Positions 1-7,740 of a stretch of 64,000 bases of DNA are shown one piece after another. Source of the stretch: Yinghuangia elevatio (GTDB taxonomy: Bacteria; Actinomycetota; Actinomycetes; Streptomycetales; Streptomycetaceae). The stretch lies in contig NZ_JBEZFP010000018.1 in the NCBI RefSeq assembly GCF_040649515.1, positions 27,171 to 91,170 on the forward strand, in the 5' to 3' direction. The position numbers and the translations under genes are program-made. The notes under the pieces are model-generated. The model did not search any database and was not told where the DNA came from. It saw only the letters and a list, made by a program, of their open reading frames with translations. Each line of letters starts with the position of its first letter. Within the stretch, counting starts at the first letter, position 1.

Positions 1-109
1 AGGCCGAACGCCATGGTCACAGCTCCTGTCACAGGCGTGTGCAGTGGGACTCACAGAGACGTCAGTAAGTGTGACACGGTCGCTGAAGTACTGCGACTAA
101 CAGATTCTC

Positions 110-138
110 TTGACTCACAGAATCTCTGCGAGTACGTT
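110..138 (+). promoter_or_regulatory. Candidate promoter for the AICE transfer block
   Basis: TTGACT (110-115) followed by 17 bases and TACGTT (133-138) resembles a housekeeping actinomycete promoter. The -35 hexamer lies in the loop of the 102-125 inverted repeat, so a regulator could occlude it. This is inferred from sequence only; the -10 match is weak. Confidence 0.35.
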
Positions 139-389
139 CGTCGTGTCGCCACCGCACCGGAAAGCACGGGGCTCTGACCTCCTGGTTTGGGCTGCCGCAA
201 GTCGGTGGGGTGGCAGCAAAGACGGCTGATCAGGTCGTCGGCCTGCTACGGGCGTGCTGCTTGAGAACTCCACAGAGTGCTGAGAGACCACAGCTACGAG
301 TGCTTTTGGTCCTCGATCCGCAGCGTTTCTGCGAGTGGGTCGGGGGCTATGACCGCTCGTCACATGTGGCGAGGCGCACCGACGTGCGC

Positions 390-430
390 CGGGACGACCG
401 CCTGTCCTTGGCGGGGTGGCGGTCGTCCCG
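390..430 (+). terminator. Strong hairpin upstream of first AICE ORF
   Basis: A perfect 13-bp stem (390-402 pairs with 418-430) with a 15-base loop. There is no T-run, as is common for actinomycete terminators. It lies 32 bases before the GTG at 462, between the candidate promoter and the first gene. It could end transcription from the left or act as an attenuator in the leader. Confidence 0.5.
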
Positions 431-461
431 TAGGTCGCTCCTTCGAGAGAGGAGTACGACC

Positions 462-731
462 GTGCGAACCATTGTCGCCGGGCACATGGCGTTCTCGGGT
501 TCCGAGTTCGCCGAGTTGGCGATGGGGATCGACCCGGAGCTGTTCACGGGCCCCACCGACGAGACGCCGATGGAGCGGGCCGCGCGGCTGGACGCCGCGC
601 GCGACGTGCTCACGGACCTGTGGCGTGAGGACCCGGAGCTTGCGGCGTACGCCGAGAGCCTGATGAACGAGTCGGCGGAGGTCATCGAGCTGCCGGCACG
701 GCGTACCGCCGTTGGGCGGTGGGCGGCGTGA
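462..731 (+). CDS. Small conserved-type AICE protein of unknown function (89 aa)
   Basis: The GTG start at 462 is chosen because GAGAGGAG lies 7 to 14 bases upstream; the longer open frame from 210 has no ribosome-binding site. The product is acidic and mostly helical in character, with many Glu, Asp and Ala residues and no cysteine cluster, signal peptide or membrane segment. Its stop codon overlaps the next start (GTGA at 728-731), so translation is probably coupled to the membrane protein downstream. I do not recognise the family. Its place at the head of the transfer block suggests an accessory role in element biology, which is inference only. Confidence 0.7.
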   Translation: MRTIVAGHMAFSGSEFAELAMGIDPELFTGPTDETPMERAARLDAARDVLTDLWREDPELAAYAESLMNESAEVIELPARRTAVGRWAA

Positions 732-1153
732 GCGCGGACCCGGGCACGTTCGCGGCTGTCGGGTTCGCGTTGTACGCGGCGCACATGGTGGGCGACCACT
801 GGGTGCAGACCGACAGCGAGGCTATGAACAAGGGTCGCAACGACTGGACGGGCCGGTACTTCGCCACCCGTCACGGCATCGGACTCGCGGTGGTCAAGGC
901 GCTGTTCCTGACGCTGGTGTGGGCGGTGTTCGCGTTGCCGCTCGCGCCGCTCGGCGTGGTCCTGGGGATGGCCGTGGACACCGTGTCGCACATCTGGGCG
1001 GACCGCCGTCACACGCTCGCCGCGTTGGCACGGCGCGTCGGCAAGGGCACCTGGTGGGAACGCGACTCAAACGCCCCGTACCTGCTTGACCAGTCGTGGC
1101 ACATCGGATGGTTGTTCGTCGCCGCAGTCATCATCGCGGGGGTGGGGTCGTGA
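728..1153 (+). CDS. DUF3307-like membrane protein of AICE
   Basis: A protein of about 141 aa with the pattern typical of DUF3307-type proteins in Streptomyces plasmids and AICEs: an N-terminal AAHMVGDHWVQTD stretch, central hydrophobic segments, a DTVSHIWADRR stretch, and a C-terminal LDQSWHIGWLF stretch. The His/Asp/Trp-rich motifs lie next to membrane segments. The GTG at 728 overlaps the upstream stop (GTGA); a GTG at 719 in the same frame is an alternative. Its stop overlaps the GTG of the next gene in the same way. Function is unknown; family members recur in conjugative element modules, so a role in transfer or maintenance is inferred. Confidence 0.75.
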   Translation: MSADPGTFAAVGFALYAAHMVGDHWVQTDSEAMNKGRNDWTGRYFATRHGIGLAVVKALFLTLVWAVFALPLAPLGVVLGMAVDTVSHIWADRRHTLAALARRVGKGTWWERDSNAPYLLDQSWHIGWLFVAAVIIAGVGS

Positions 1154-2511
1154 CCGAGACCATCTACACGATGCGCGCCGGCAAGAAGATGGACGCCGCG
1201 CGGATCGCCGAGGCGCACGCCGCCGCGGCCGAGAAGACCGCGCTTGCGTCGGTCGTCCAGGCGCAGGCAGCCGCGCAGGTCGCGGCGATCGAGCGGCAGG
1301 AGCAGCGCGACTTGCGCGCCGAGACTGCCAAGGACAAGGCGGCCCGTCGCAGCGAACGCCGTGCGAAGTGGGACGCGTCGCTGGTGTCGGTGCGCGAGCG
1401 ACGGGACTTCGTCCTCGTCGCGGTCGTCATGGCCGCCTCGATCGGCACGGCGTGGCCGGCTCAGATGGGCTTCTACCTGAGCATGGGTATGAACCCGGTG
1501 CTCGCGGTGCTGGTCACCGCGATGACCGAGGGCGCCGCATGGGCCGGGGCCGCGATGGCTTCCAAGGCAATCGAGGATGGTCGGCCGGTCGGGATGTACC
1601 GGGCCATCACGTGGAGTTCGGCGCTCACCGCGTCGGCGCTCAACTTCGCTCACAGCTACCACCGGAGCATCCCGCTCGCATGCGTGCTCGCGCTCGCCAG
1701 CATGCTGGGCGTGCTCCTGTGGGAGGCGTACGCGCACTCGCAGAGCGGTGAGGACGGCGGGAAGACTTCCGCGCAGGTCCGAGCCGACTACTACCGAAAG
1801 GCGCGGTACCCGAAGGTGTCGCGACGTGCGCGAGACCTGATCGCCGCGGTGCCCGGGATAGACGAGGGTGCCGCGTGGGTCATCGCGTGGCGGTCGGTGC
1901 ACGGTGCCGATCCGGGCGTGACGCACCGGACTCTCAAGCAGCACCACAAGTCGGTCAAGCGCATCGGCGACCTGCTCGACAAGGCACCCGTCGTGAACCC
2001 CGCGGCAGTCGGGCTCAAGTCGCTTCAGCCGCTCAGCGCGACTCTTCAGGACATGGCGCCCGGCGGCACCGTTGCCGACGCGCACGACGCGGTACGAGAC
2101 GCGGTGGTCGTGGCTTTCGATGCGTCGTACCCGATTGAGGAGTTGATCGGGATCGACGCCGACAAGCAGTCGGCCGACGAGTCGGGGGAACGGTCGGGGT
2201 CTGACCGGGACTTTCCGGATGAATCACCGCAAAACGAAAACGCGGTGAGTCGGCCGACTCCGGCGCCGCGGAAGGCCACCGGTCGGGTCCCGTCGGCCGC
2301 GAAGTCGACGGTACCGAAGCGGACGCCGGACGAACTCCTCACCGATGCCCGTCGGATCACCGCCGAGTGGCCGACCGAGAACCTGACGGCCGACCGCATC
2401 CGCAAGTCGGTTCGTACGTCGGCCGAGTCGGCTCGGACCCTGCGTGACACGCTGCGTGCCGAGCGGGCGTCCGACGACGAGTCGGGCGCCGGCGCGGCGA
2501 GCGTCGCGTGA
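1150..2511 (+). CDS. DUF2637-type Spd-like membrane protein
   Basis: A 453-aa protein. Residues 1-85 are an Ala/Lys/Glu-rich helical, probably coiled-coil region. From about residue 87 to 195 there are several hydrophobic membrane segments, as in DUF2637 (SpdB-like) proteins of actinomycete plasmids and AICEs. The C-terminal half is soluble, with a helix-hairpin-helix-like stretch (PGIDEGAAW) and a Ser/Thr/Pro-rich charged tail. The GTG start overlaps the previous stop by 4 bp and its own stop overlaps the next start. Spd proteins assist plasmid spreading between hyphal compartments after TraB-mediated transfer; that role is inferred from family and position next to the FtsK-like gene. Confidence 0.8.
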   Translation: MTETIYTMRAGKKMDAARIAEAHAAAAEKTALASVVQAQAAAQVAAIERQEQRDLRAETAKDKAARRSERRAKWDASLVSVRERRDFVLVAVVMAASIGTAWPAQMGFYLSMGMNPVLAVLVTAMTEGAAWAGAAMASKAIEDGRPVGMYRAITWSSALTASALNFAHSYHRSIPLACVLALASMLGVLLWEAYAHSQSGEDGGKTSAQVRADYYRKARYPKVSRRARDLIAAVPGIDEGAAWVIAWRSVHGADPGVTHRTLKQHHKSVKRIGDLLDKAPVVNPAAVGLKSLQPLSATLQDMAPGGTVADAHDAVRDAVVVAFDASYPIEELIGIDADKQSADESGERSGSDRDFPDESPQNENAVSRPTPAPRKATGRVPSAAKSTVPKRTPDELLTDARRITAEWPTENLTADRIRKSVRTSAESARTLRDTLRAERASDDESGAGAASVA

Positions 2512-2885
2512 GGTTCCGGCGCCGATTCTGGGACCCGACCGGGGAGCGGTACGGACTCCCCACCTACCCGTGGCAGTTGGCCCCCGGCGGACTGGCCACT
2601 CGTCGTCAGCTTCGTTCCGACGGGTTGCGCCCCGGCGGGCAATCGCCGGTCGCGCAAGTCATGTGGCAACGACGGCGCACGGTGCAAGTCGCGTACTTGT
2701 ACCGCGTCGATCGGGCGTTGCCGGTACGGCCGATGACCGGCCCGAAGTCCCGGGCGCTCGCCGCCGCGATGCTCGCGCGCCGCACGTGCCCGTCCTGCCG
2801 CACCGATCGCGGCTACGTCATCTCAGTCCGGCTCGGCGTGTGTGTGCCGTGCGCGGACGCGCTTCCCACGTACAGCGCCGCCTGA
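2508..2885 (+). CDS. RRQRL-motif zinc-binding protein
   Basis: A 125-aa basic protein starting at a GTG that overlaps the preceding stop (GTGA). It carries the motif TRRQLRSDGLRPGGQ near residues 31-45, matching the small RRQRL-motif family common in Streptomyces mobile elements. Near the C terminus it has two CxxC pairs (CPSCRTDRGY and CVPCAD), which fit a single zinc-binding treble-clef or ribbon. Function is unknown. It lies between the DUF2637 gene and the translocase gene and is probably co-transcribed with both. The Arg-rich N-terminus with zinc ligands would suit nucleic-acid binding, but that is inference. Confidence 0.8.
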   Translation: MRFRRRFWDPTGERYGLPTYPWQLAPGGLATRRQLRSDGLRPGGQSPVAQVMWQRRRTVQVAYLYRVDRALPVRPMTGPKSRALAAAMLARRTCPSCRTDRGYVISVRLGVCVPCADALPTYSAA

Positions 2886-2963
2886 TGTGCAACGCGGCCC
2901 CGGCTCTCGCCTGGCAGCTACCGCCGGGGCCGCTCCCCAACACTGCGATTGGAGAGCACCAGC

Positions 2964-5135
2964 ATGACGCACGTCGATCCGTTCAACCCCGATGGCGACC
3001 AGGAACAGGGCGCCGACGTCATCCCCTTGCACAAGCTCAAGCCGCCGGTATCGGACGTTGACCCGGTGCCCGACGTGGCGCCGACGGAGGATGCGTACGA
3101 GGTCCCCGTCCCGGTCGACGCGCCGGCACCCGCGCGGCTGTCGTGGCGGGAGTCGGTACGCGGTGAGAAGCGGCAGCCGATCCTTCCCGCGTGGCTGCTC
3201 TCCCGCGACGCGCTCTCGGAACAGGTCCGATGGGTGTGGGACCACTACATGCACGTGTTCGCGTTCCACGCGGTGCGCGTGCCGGTCTACGCCGGCACCC
3301 TCGCGCTGCGCTCGCCGCAGGGTGCCGGGCGACTCATCGGGGGTGCCTTCCGATGGGTGACCGACGCCGACGGAAGGCCCGTCCGCGCGAACGCCATTCA
3401 GCGCGCGGACGCCGCCGAGTACCTGAAGCTCGCCAAGCACCGCGACGGCCGTATCCGGCTCCGGATCACGATCCTGATCGCGGCCACGCTCGCCGTCGGC
3501 ATCTTGTTGACCGCGCTGATCCTCGCGGGCCCGACCTGGGGCGCGGTGCTCGCGTTCGCCGGCATCATCGGTGGGCTCGGGTTCTTCGGAGCCCCGGATG
3601 ACCGGCCCGTGGTCGGCCCCGCGGTCGTCAAGCCGCAGGTCCAGAAGCTCAGTTCGCACATCGTCCTGCGTGCGCTCGGCGCACTCGGCATCGCGGGCAT
3701 CAACCAGGCGATGACGAAGGGGTGGGGGCCGCGGGCGTTCGTCGCCCCGATCACCCGAGACGGCCCCGGTTGGCGCGCGGACGTGGATCTGCCGTACGGC
3801 GTGACGGCGGTCGACATCATGGAGCGGCGCGACCGGCTCGCGTCCGGTCTGCGCCGGCCGATGGGGTGCGTGTGGCCGGAGCCGGTCCATGACGAGCACA
3901 CGGGGCGCCTCGTGTTGTGGGTCGGGGATCAGGACATGAACCAGGTCACCCCGCCCGCATGGCCGCTCGCACGGTCCGGCGCAGCGTCGCTGTTCAAGCC
4001 CCTGCCGTACGGCACCGACCAGCGCGGACGTCAGATCCTGGTCAACCTGATGTACGCGAACATGCTGATCGGCGCCATGCCCGGCATGGGCAAGACGTTC
4101 GCGCTCCGCATCCTGCTGCTCGCCGCAGCGCTCGACGTGACGGCCGAACTGCTGGTGTGGGAACTGAAGGGCACCGGGGACCTGTCGCCGCTTGAGAAGG
4201 TCGCCGCGGACTACGGGTCCGGCCCCGACGACGAGACGTGCGAAGCGGCGTTGCGGTCGCTGCGGTACGTCTACAAGGAGCTGGAGCGCCGCGCGAAGGT
4301 CATCGCCGGGCTGCCCAAGAACGTGTGCCCGGAGAACAAGGTGACGCCGGAACTCGCCGCGAAGAAGTCGCTGCGGCTGCACCCGCTCGTGCTGGCGATC
4401 GACGAGTGCCAAGAACTTTTCGCACACGAGAAGTTCGGCAAGGAAGCCGAAACCCTCGCGGTCGCCGTCATCAAGCGCGGTCGTGCGCTCGGCGTCATCC
4501 TGCTGCTCGCCACCCAGCGTCCCGACAAGGAGTCGTTGCCCACGGGCGTCTCGGCGAACGTCGGCATCCGGTTCTGCCTGAAGGTCATGGGGCAGTTGGA
4601 GAACGACATGATCCTTGGGACGTCGTCCTACAAGAACGGTCTGCGGGCAACGACGTTCACGCTCAAGGACAAGGGCATCGGCTACCTCGTCGGTGCGGCC
4701 CCGGACGCGCAGATCACTCGGACGTACGCGGTCGACAACGACGCTGCGGACAAGATCTGCGACCGCGCCCGAGCCGCACGGGAAGCTGCTGGCACCCTGA
4801 CCGGCTACGCCGCCGGGCAGACCAGCGAGACAGACCGCGGCCCGTCATACGACTTGCTCGCCGACGTCCTCGCGGTGATCCCGCCGTCCGAGCCGAAGGT
4901 GTGGAACGAGGTTGTCGTGGACCGGCTCGCCGAGCTGCGACCGGACGGCTACGGCACCTGGGCGGCCCTCGACGTCAAGGCGAAGTCCGCGCAACTGACC
5001 ACCGCGCTCAAGCCGTACGGCGTGCCGGTCGGTCAGGTCTGGGGCACCGACGACGCGACCGGTAAGGGCGCGAACCGGCGCGGCATCACCCGCGATGACG
5101 TCGCCGCATCCATCACGAAGCGTGACGGTTCCTGA
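2964..5135 (+). CDS. FtsK/SpoIIIE-type conjugal DNA translocase
   Basis: The double-stranded DNA pump used for AICE transfer, 723 aa. The ATG at 2964 follows GGAGAG at 2951-2956. An N-terminal cytosolic part is followed by two hydrophobic segments around residues 168-207, then the motor domain with Walker A GAMPGMGKT at 370-378, Walker B LVLAIDE around 475-481, and the LLATQRP stretch conserved in FtsK-like motors. The C-terminal region after about residue 600 would hold the winged-helix part that recognises DNA. In Streptomyces one such protein (TraB/TraSA) is enough for conjugation and binds short repeats at the clt locus. A CTAG-rich dyad follows the stop codon and is a candidate for such a site. 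Confidence 0.9.
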   Translation: MTHVDPFNPDGDQEQGADVIPLHKLKPPVSDVDPVPDVAPTEDAYEVPVPVDAPAPARLSWRESVRGEKRQPILPAWLLSRDALSEQVRWVWDHYMHVFAFHAVRVPVYAGTLALRSPQGAGRLIGGAFRWVTDADGRPVRANAIQRADAAEYLKLAKHRDGRIRLRITILIAATLAVGILLTALILAGPTWGAVLAFAGIIGGLGFFGAPDDRPVVGPAVVKPQVQKLSSHIVLRALGALGIAGINQAMTKGWGPRAFVAPITRDGPGWRADVDLPYGVTAVDIMERRDRLASGLRRPMGCVWPEPVHDEHTGRLVLWVGDQDMNQVTPPAWPLARSGAASLFKPLPYGTDQRGRQILVNLMYANMLIGAMPGMGKTFALRILLLAAALDVTAELLVWELKGTGDLSPLEKVAADYGSGPDDETCEAALRSLRYVYKELERRAKVIAGLPKNVCPENKVTPELAAKKSLRLHPLVLAIDECQELFAHEKFGKEAETLAVAVIKRGRALGVILLLATQRPDKESLPTGVSANVGIRFCLKVMGQLENDMILGTSSYKNGLRATTFTLKDKGIGYLVGAAPDAQITRTYAVDNDAADKICDRARAAREAAGTLTGYAAGQTSETDRGPSYDLLADVLAVIPPSEPKVWNEVVVDRLAELRPDGYGTWAALDVKAKSAQLTTALKPYGVPVGQVWGTDDATGKGANRRGITRDDVAASITKRDGS

Positions 5136-5156
5136 GGCTCGGACCGACTCTCGCGC

Positions 5157-5242
5157 GCTGCTAGGTCTAGCACGACCGCTTGCTAGACCTAGCAGCCCTG
5201 CTAGCAACCCATTCCCGCGCTGATCAGTGCACTAGTCCCTAG
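5157..5242. repeat. CTAG-rich dyad region after the translocase gene
   Basis: Two perfect 16-base arms (5157-5172 and 5181-5196) face each other across 8 bases, each built on TGCTAGGTCTAGCA. A TGCTAGCA palindrome follows at 5199-5206, and further CTAG words lie at 5232 and 5239. That makes seven CTAG tetranucleotides in 82 bases, a word normally scarce in GC-rich genomes. No T-run follows, so this does not look like a plain terminator. A protein-binding site such as a clt-like transfer locus or an operator for the small genes downstream is the likely role (inference). Confidence 0.7.
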
Positions 5243-5288
5243 CACCGCCATGCCCGGAACCAGCGAAAACGCCTCTGGGAGGCCCCTG

Positions 5289-5570
5289 ATGACCCCCGAC
5301 ACGCTCGCGTTGCTGCTCATCCTCGGTGCCATCGGTGGTTACGCACTGTTGTGCTGGATCGCGCCGTTCGGCCCCTGCCGTGCCTGCGACGGCACCGGCA
5401 ACCACACCCCGTGGGCCGAGCGCCGCGCGCTGCGCAACGGCGCCCCGATCAAGCGTCGCCCGCGCATCCGCAAGCCGTGTCGCCGCTGCAAGGGCACCGG
5501 CGCCCGGCTCCGCATAGGTCGCCGCATCCACAACGCCGGACGCCGTCTGCACCACGACGGCACCCGCTAA
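5289..5570 (+). CDS. Small membrane-anchored CxxC protein of AICE
   Basis: A 93-aa protein. The ATG at 5289 follows GGGAGG (5277-5282); an upstream in-frame ATG at 5250 lacks a ribosome site. Residues 5-24 form one hydrophobic membrane helix. Behind it come two DnaJ-like cysteine motifs, CRACDGTG and CRRCKGTG, separated by an Arg/Lys-rich linker, then a very basic tail. The pair of CxxCxGxG motifs would form one zinc site. Tiny proteins with this layout are common between the tra and rep genes of AICEs; function is unknown. A role in tethering DNA or a partner protein at the membrane is only a guess. Confidence 0.7.
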   Translation: MTPDTLALLLILGAIGGYALLCWIAPFGPCRACDGTGNHTPWAERRALRNGAPIKRRPRIRKPCRRCKGTGARLRIGRRIHNAGRRLHHDGTR

Positions 5571-5615
5571 CCACCCACCCGCGCACCATCCCTGACGCAA
5601 CCTCAGGAGGCTGCC

Positions 5616-5885
5616 ATGGGAACGAACTTCCTCACCCTCGCCGCCGGCGAGACGCCGCCCGCCGGGACCCCCGGTGGGGGCACGGTCACCCTGGCTATGC
5701 CGGTCATCTGCATCGTCCTCGCGACGCTGCTGCTCGCCAACGGCAAGGCCCCGAAGCTCGCCGGGTTCTTCCTGTTCCTCGCGGGCGTCGGACTGTCCGG
5801 CACCGCCATCGCCGGATCGCTGTCGACGTCCACGCACACGCTGTTCACCAGCGTGGTGGACGGCCTGACCGACGCCATCGGCTGA
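5616..5885 (+). CDS. Small two-helix membrane protein of AICE (Spd-like)
   Basis: An 89-aa hydrophobic protein with a strong ribosome site (CAGGAGG, 8 bases before the ATG). Residues about 26-42 and 48-66 form two predicted membrane helices, flanked by a Gly/Pro-rich N terminus and a short C-terminal tail. It resembles the very small membrane proteins encoded beside transfer genes in Streptomyces elements, several of which are called Spd from their pock-size effect. No motif fixes a specific family, so the Spd label rests on size, topology and position. Confidence 0.65.
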   Translation: MGTNFLTLAAGETPPAGTPGGGTVTLAMPVICIVLATLLLANGKAPKLAGFFLFLAGVGLSGTAIAGSLSTSTHTLFTSVVDGLTDAIG

Positions 5886-5982
5886 ACCCCCGGACGCCCG
5901 CCGTGGCTCCGGACACGGAGAGGTGTCCGGGGTCGCGGGGGACGGCCGGACGGTCCGGTCTCCCGCTCGGGAGGCACAGCCC

Positions 5983-6234
5983 ATGCGCATCCGACGCTGG
6001 TTCATCTACCGCGACGCCGGCGCGCTGCACATCGAACGTGGCGCCGACCCGAACTGCCCCGACTGCGACGGCCGGGGCATGTGGTGGACGAACGGCGCCA
6101 CCGAACACGACGACCCCGACGAGGTCTTGTGCGCCTGCGTGTTCGGTCCGCACTTCCGGGTCCGATACCGCCCGCGGGCGTGGGCCAAGCAGGCGCCGAC
6201 CAACGATCCGTGGTCCAGCGAACCGCCGTTCTGA
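5983..6234 (+). CDS. Small CxxC protein of AICE (83 aa)
   Basis: The ATG at 5983 is preceded by GGGAGG at 5969-5974. The product has no membrane segment. It shows CPDCDGRGMWW and a later CAC pair, which could bind one zinc ion, and ends in an acidic and proline-containing tail. It lies directly upstream of ssb and in the same direction, so it is probably part of the replication and transfer transcript. I do not recognise a named family. The CxxCxGxG pattern recalls the protein at 5289-5570. Confidence 0.6.
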   Translation: MRIRRWFIYRDAGALHIERGADPNCPDCDGRGMWWTNGATEHDDPDEVLCACVFGPHFRVRYRPRAWAKQAPTNDPWSSEPPF

Positions 6235-6268
6235 CCCCCTGCACTTCCCTTGTGAGAGGAGCACGGCC

Positions 6269-6733
6269 GTGGCCAACAACGCCACCCACATCACCGTCAT
6301 CGGGAACCTGACGCGCGACCCGGAGGGCCGCGTCACCGCATCCGGTGTGTTCGTCACCCGCGTCTCGATCGCGGTCACCCCGCGCCGCTTCGACAAGCAG
6401 TCGGGCCAGTGGGTCGACGGCGAGACGACGTTCTGGGACGCCACCGCGTGGCGCCAGCTCGGCGAGCACGTCGTGGAGTCCCTGTTCAAGGGCGACCGCG
6501 TGATTGCGACCGGCACCGTCACCACGCACCGGTGGCAGGACACCGAGACCAACGAGCCGCGCTCGCGCGTCGTGCTCGACCTGGACGACATCGGCCCGTC
6601 CCTCACCTGGGCCACCGCGAAGGTTGACAAGGCCAACCGCTCCCGCGGCAACGCGTCCACCAACGGCGTCACCGCCCCCGGCGACCCGTGGGCCACGAAC
6701 GGCCCGACCGCGAACAACGAAGTCCCGTTCTAG
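6269..6733 (+). CDS. ssb: Single-stranded DNA-binding protein (element copy)
   Basis: A 154-aa SSB with the OB-fold occupying about the first 115 residues: an ITVIGNLTRDPE start, a conserved FWDATAWRQLGE stretch and a VIATGTVTTHRW strand. After a Gly/Asn/Pro-rich linker it ends in EVPF, a variant of the acidic DDIPF tip that recruits partner enzymes. The GTG at 6269 follows GAGAGGAG. The host has its own SSB, so this copy is likely to serve element replication or the single strands made during replication; the primase/polymerase genes nearby support that. Confidence 0.9.
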   Translation: MANNATHITVIGNLTRDPEGRVTASGVFVTRVSIAVTPRRFDKQSGQWVDGETTFWDATAWRQLGEHVVESLFKGDRVIATGTVTTHRWQDTETNEPRSRVVLDLDDIGPSLTWATAKVDKANRSRGNASTNGVTAPGDPWATNGPTANNEVPF

Positions 6734-6741
6734 ACGCGCCC

Positions 6742-6780
6742 CGGGGCGCCCGTCACTTCTTGGCGGAAGCGGGCGCCCCG
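6742..6780 (+). terminator. Hairpin after element ssb
   Basis: An 11-bp perfect GC stem (6742-6752 with 6770-6780) around a 17-base loop, starting 9 bases after the ssb stop. It probably ends the transcript that carries the small genes and ssb. It separates them from the DpdA-like and replication genes. Confidence 0.65.
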
Positions 6781-6895
6781 GGTCTCAAGCCGCCCCTAAG
6801 CAGGGGCAGACAGGAGACCCCAGGATGCACCGACCCACCACCGGATCGCGAGTCCCTGACTCTGTCACTACCTGTTCGTTGACGCAGGTGTCGGC

Positions 6896-7729
6896 ATGAC
6901 CACTCCTCGGCCCGCGATGACGTTCTACCTCGGGACGCACCAGCCCGGATGGCTCGCCACCGCAGGCGTCCCGCTGTTCGTCTCCCGAACGCGCATCCAT
7001 CAGTCCCGCCGGCCGCGTCGGCGTACCTACCCGCGCGCGATCACCCGGTGGGCGATGGACTCGGGTGGGTTCACCGAACTCCAACGCTTCGGTGGTTGGC
7101 GGCACACGCCTGCGCAGTACGCCGCGGAAGTGCGGCACATCGCTGCGGAGATCGGGCGGATGGACTGGGTGGCACCGCAAGACTGGATGTGCGAACCGAT
7201 CGTCATCCGGGGCGGCACTGCCGGGCCGATTCAGTTCGCTGGGACCGGGCTCAGCGTCGCCGAGCACCAGCGCCGCACCGTCGGCAACCTGCTTGAGTTG
7301 CGTGCGTTGGCGCCCGAACTGCCGTGGGTGCCCGTCCTGCAAGGCTGGACGCTGTCGGATTACCTGCGCTGCGTTGATCTGTACGGCCGTGCCGGGATCG
7401 ACCTGACTGGTGAGCCGCTGGTCGGCCTCGGATCGGTTTGCCGCCGACAGGCCACCCAGGAAGCCACCCGCATCGTGACCACCCTGGCCGGGCTCGGTCT
7501 GCGGTTGCACGGGTTCGGGTTCAAAACGCTCGGCCTGCGCAGCTGCGCACACGCGCTCGCGTCGTCGGACTCCCTTGCCTGGTCGTACGACGCGCGCCGC
7601 AAACCCGCGATGACGGGCCACACGCACCGCAACTGCGCGAACTGCCAGCTCTACGCCCTGCGCTGGCGCCACGCGCTCCTGAAGAACCTTCCGCCCTGGC
7701 ACCAGCCCGAATTGACGGCTGCCGCGTGA
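6896..7729 (+). CDS. DpdA-like queuine tRNA-ribosyltransferase homologue
   Basis: A 277-aa protein of the tRNA-guanine transglycosylase superfamily, of the short type seen in actinomycete mobile elements and related to DpdA. Visible features are AMDSGGFTELQRFG with a probable catalytic Asp at residue 55, VPVLQGW and GLGSVCRRQ strands of the TIM barrel, LHGFGFKT, and a C-terminal cysteine/histidine cluster (Cys247, Cys250 and nearby His) that resembles the zinc site of TGT enzymes. TGTs exchange guanine for a 7-deazaguanine in tRNA; DpdA proteins do so in DNA. No preQ0 synthesis gene is in view, so any base would have to come from host genes. Function as DNA modification is inference. Confidence 0.7.
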   Translation: MTTPRPAMTFYLGTHQPGWLATAGVPLFVSRTRIHQSRRPRRRTYPRAITRWAMDSGGFTELQRFGGWRHTPAQYAAEVRHIAAEIGRMDWVAPQDWMCEPIVIRGGTAGPIQFAGTGLSVAEHQRRTVGNLLELRALAPELPWVPVLQGWTLSDYLRCVDLYGRAGIDLTGEPLVGLGSVCRRQATQEATRIVTTLAGLGLRLHGFGFKTLGLRSCAHALASSDSLAWSYDARRKPAMTGHTHRNCANCQLYALRWRHALLKNLPPWHQPELTAAA

Positions 7730-7740
7730 AGGAGGAACCC

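Larger units (their letters stand above)
1..461. other. Non-coding leader region of the AICE gene block
   Basis: I see no convincing gene in this 461-base stretch; the open frames lack ribosome-binding sites. It contains a 7-bp inverted repeat (102-108 and 119-125, AGATTCT/AGAATCT), several CTCACAG-like words near 50, 111 and 288, a possible promoter at 110-138 and a strong hairpin at 390-430. It sits directly upstream of the first gene of the transfer block, so it is probably a control region. The element continues to the left of the window. Confidence 0.5.

Noticed and set aside
1..130. Second att copy (partial tRNA-Gly) at the left edge
   Set aside because: I looked for the tRNA 3' half on both strands here and did not find it; the element must extend further left.
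2823..4427. Long minus-strand open frame opposite the translocase gene
   Set aside because: It is Arg/His/Pro-rich shadow coding typical of GC-rich DNA, with no ribosome site, and the plus strand encodes a clear FtsK-type protein.
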